From Mycobacterium sp. E2479 (lineage in GTDB: Bacteria; Actinomycetota; Actinomycetes; Mycobacteriales; Mycobacteriaceae): a stretch of DNA of 64,000 nt. Where the stretch lies: assembly GCF_001667925.1 (NCBI RefSeq), contig NZ_LZJR01000068.1, forward strand, positions 84,624-148,623, written 5' to 3'. The translations under genes and the position numbers were made by a program. Each line of letters opens with the position of its first letter. Within the stretch, counting starts at the first letter, position 1. The notes beneath the pieces are model-generated. The model worked only from the letters and a program-made list of their open reading frames with translations, made no database searches and was not told the origin of the DNA. Shown in pieces: positions 63,767-64,000 of this stretch.

Positions 63767-64000
63767 CTATCCCCGCGTAGCCCCTGCGAGCAGGGTGCCT
63801 TTGATCAGCTGCCTGGCCGAGGCCAGCGCCGCGTGATACTCGTCAGCCGGCAGCGTGGCCGCCAACTCGGTCAGCCCGTAGATCAGTGCATAGACCGCCT
63901 CGGCGGCGCCGCGGCGGTCGGCATGGCCGGCCAGCCCACCTTCGCGAAATGCGTCCGCGACGATGCCGTCGATGATCTCGCGGAAAGCGTGAAACTCGCC
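63767..64000 (-). CDS. TetR-family regulator C-terminus (rest beyond window)
   Basis: The last 77 residues, open to the right edge, end GTLLAGATRG before TAG 63769-63767. The helices FREIIDGIVADAFREGGLAG and EAVYALIYGLTELAATLP are typical of TetR ligand-binding domains. The HTH is outside the window. The gene lies upstream of the monooxygenase pair on the same strand, so it would be transcribed first. Assignment is by context and helix pattern only. Confidence 0.7.
   Translation of the reverse strand, partial: GEFHAFREIIDGIVADAFREGGLAGHADRRGAAEAVYALIYGLTELAATLPADEYHAALASARQLIKGTLLAGATRG

Overview
The window is high-GC actinobacterial DNA and almost certainly comes from a Mycobacterium. It carries an L,D-transpeptidase whose length and catalytic Cys226 match M. 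tuberculosis LdtMt1, next to a divergent LysR gene as in the Rv0116c/oxyS pair. It also has a FadD9-type carboxylic acid reductase, a giant CtpI-type P-type ATPase, a cutinase-like protein, an MpaB-family (DUF2236) oxygenase, two class III nucleotidyl cyclases and many SDR, FMO and acyl-CoA ligase genes. The order LysR(-), ldtA(+), acyltransferase(-), ctpI(+) matches, in inverted orientation, the M. tuberculosis block Rv0117, Rv0116c, Rv0111, Rv0107c (recalled, not searched). What lies between these anchors is different, so they appear to flank a variable region. No tRNA, rRNA, CRISPR array, intact insertion sequence or prophage was seen.

Layout. 1-5561: LysR (cut by the left edge), ldtA, and car behind a perfect CRP-type palindrome. 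5572-7308: lipoprotein and quinone-oxidoreductase-like gene. 7300-9870: a magnesium-type locus on the minus strand. It has a sigma-A-like promoter, an M-box (ykoK) riboswitch, a proline-rich leader ORF, a 70-residue protein whose Shine-Dalgarno lies in a hairpin, and an Nramp-related transporter lacking the usual Mn/Fe motifs. 9946-12612: methyltransferase and acyltransferase. 12842-28735: two divergent catabolic operons of 7 and 5 genes around a 219-bp intergenic region with two GntR-type operator candidates. The leftward operon is SDR, Rieske oxygenase, Baeyer-Villiger-type monooxygenase, SDR, class III CoA-transferase, ThDP lyase, aldehyde dehydrogenase. The rightward operon is SMP-30-like propeller, GntR regulator, CoA ligase, SDR, CoA ligase. 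The sets suggest degradation of a cyclic or branched ketone or acid. 28751-30614: NDMA-type alcohol dehydrogenase, SRPBCC protein and a 4 x 57-bp tandem repeat. 30668-36597: small proteins and ctpI.

36661-43306: FadD and SDR pair, cutinase, a possible pseudogene, SDR, DUF2236 oxygenase, and TetR with an operator-like palindrome. 43347-49796: cyclase fused to a degenerate hydrolase domain, methyltransferase, SRPBCC, a 108-bp element with perfect 13-bp terminal inverted repeats, an SDR divergent from a CGNR zinc-finger regulator with two operator-like repeats, another SDR, and a DUF2127 membrane protein. 49836-54583: MmgE/PrpD, IclR, and a divergent alcohol dehydrogenase, SnoaL and SDR operon. 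54835-60269: CaCA-type exchanger, a zinc-ribbon/cyclase/ATPase protein, and SDR. 60315-64000: two translationally coupled flavin monooxygenases and a divergent TetR gene cut by the right edge.

The most noteworthy system is the riboswitch, leader ORF, small protein and transporter locus at 7.3-9.9 kb. The CRP-type site before car together with two cyclase genes suggests cAMP input. Small palindromes between divergent regulator and enzyme genes suggest several locally controlled catabolic modules.
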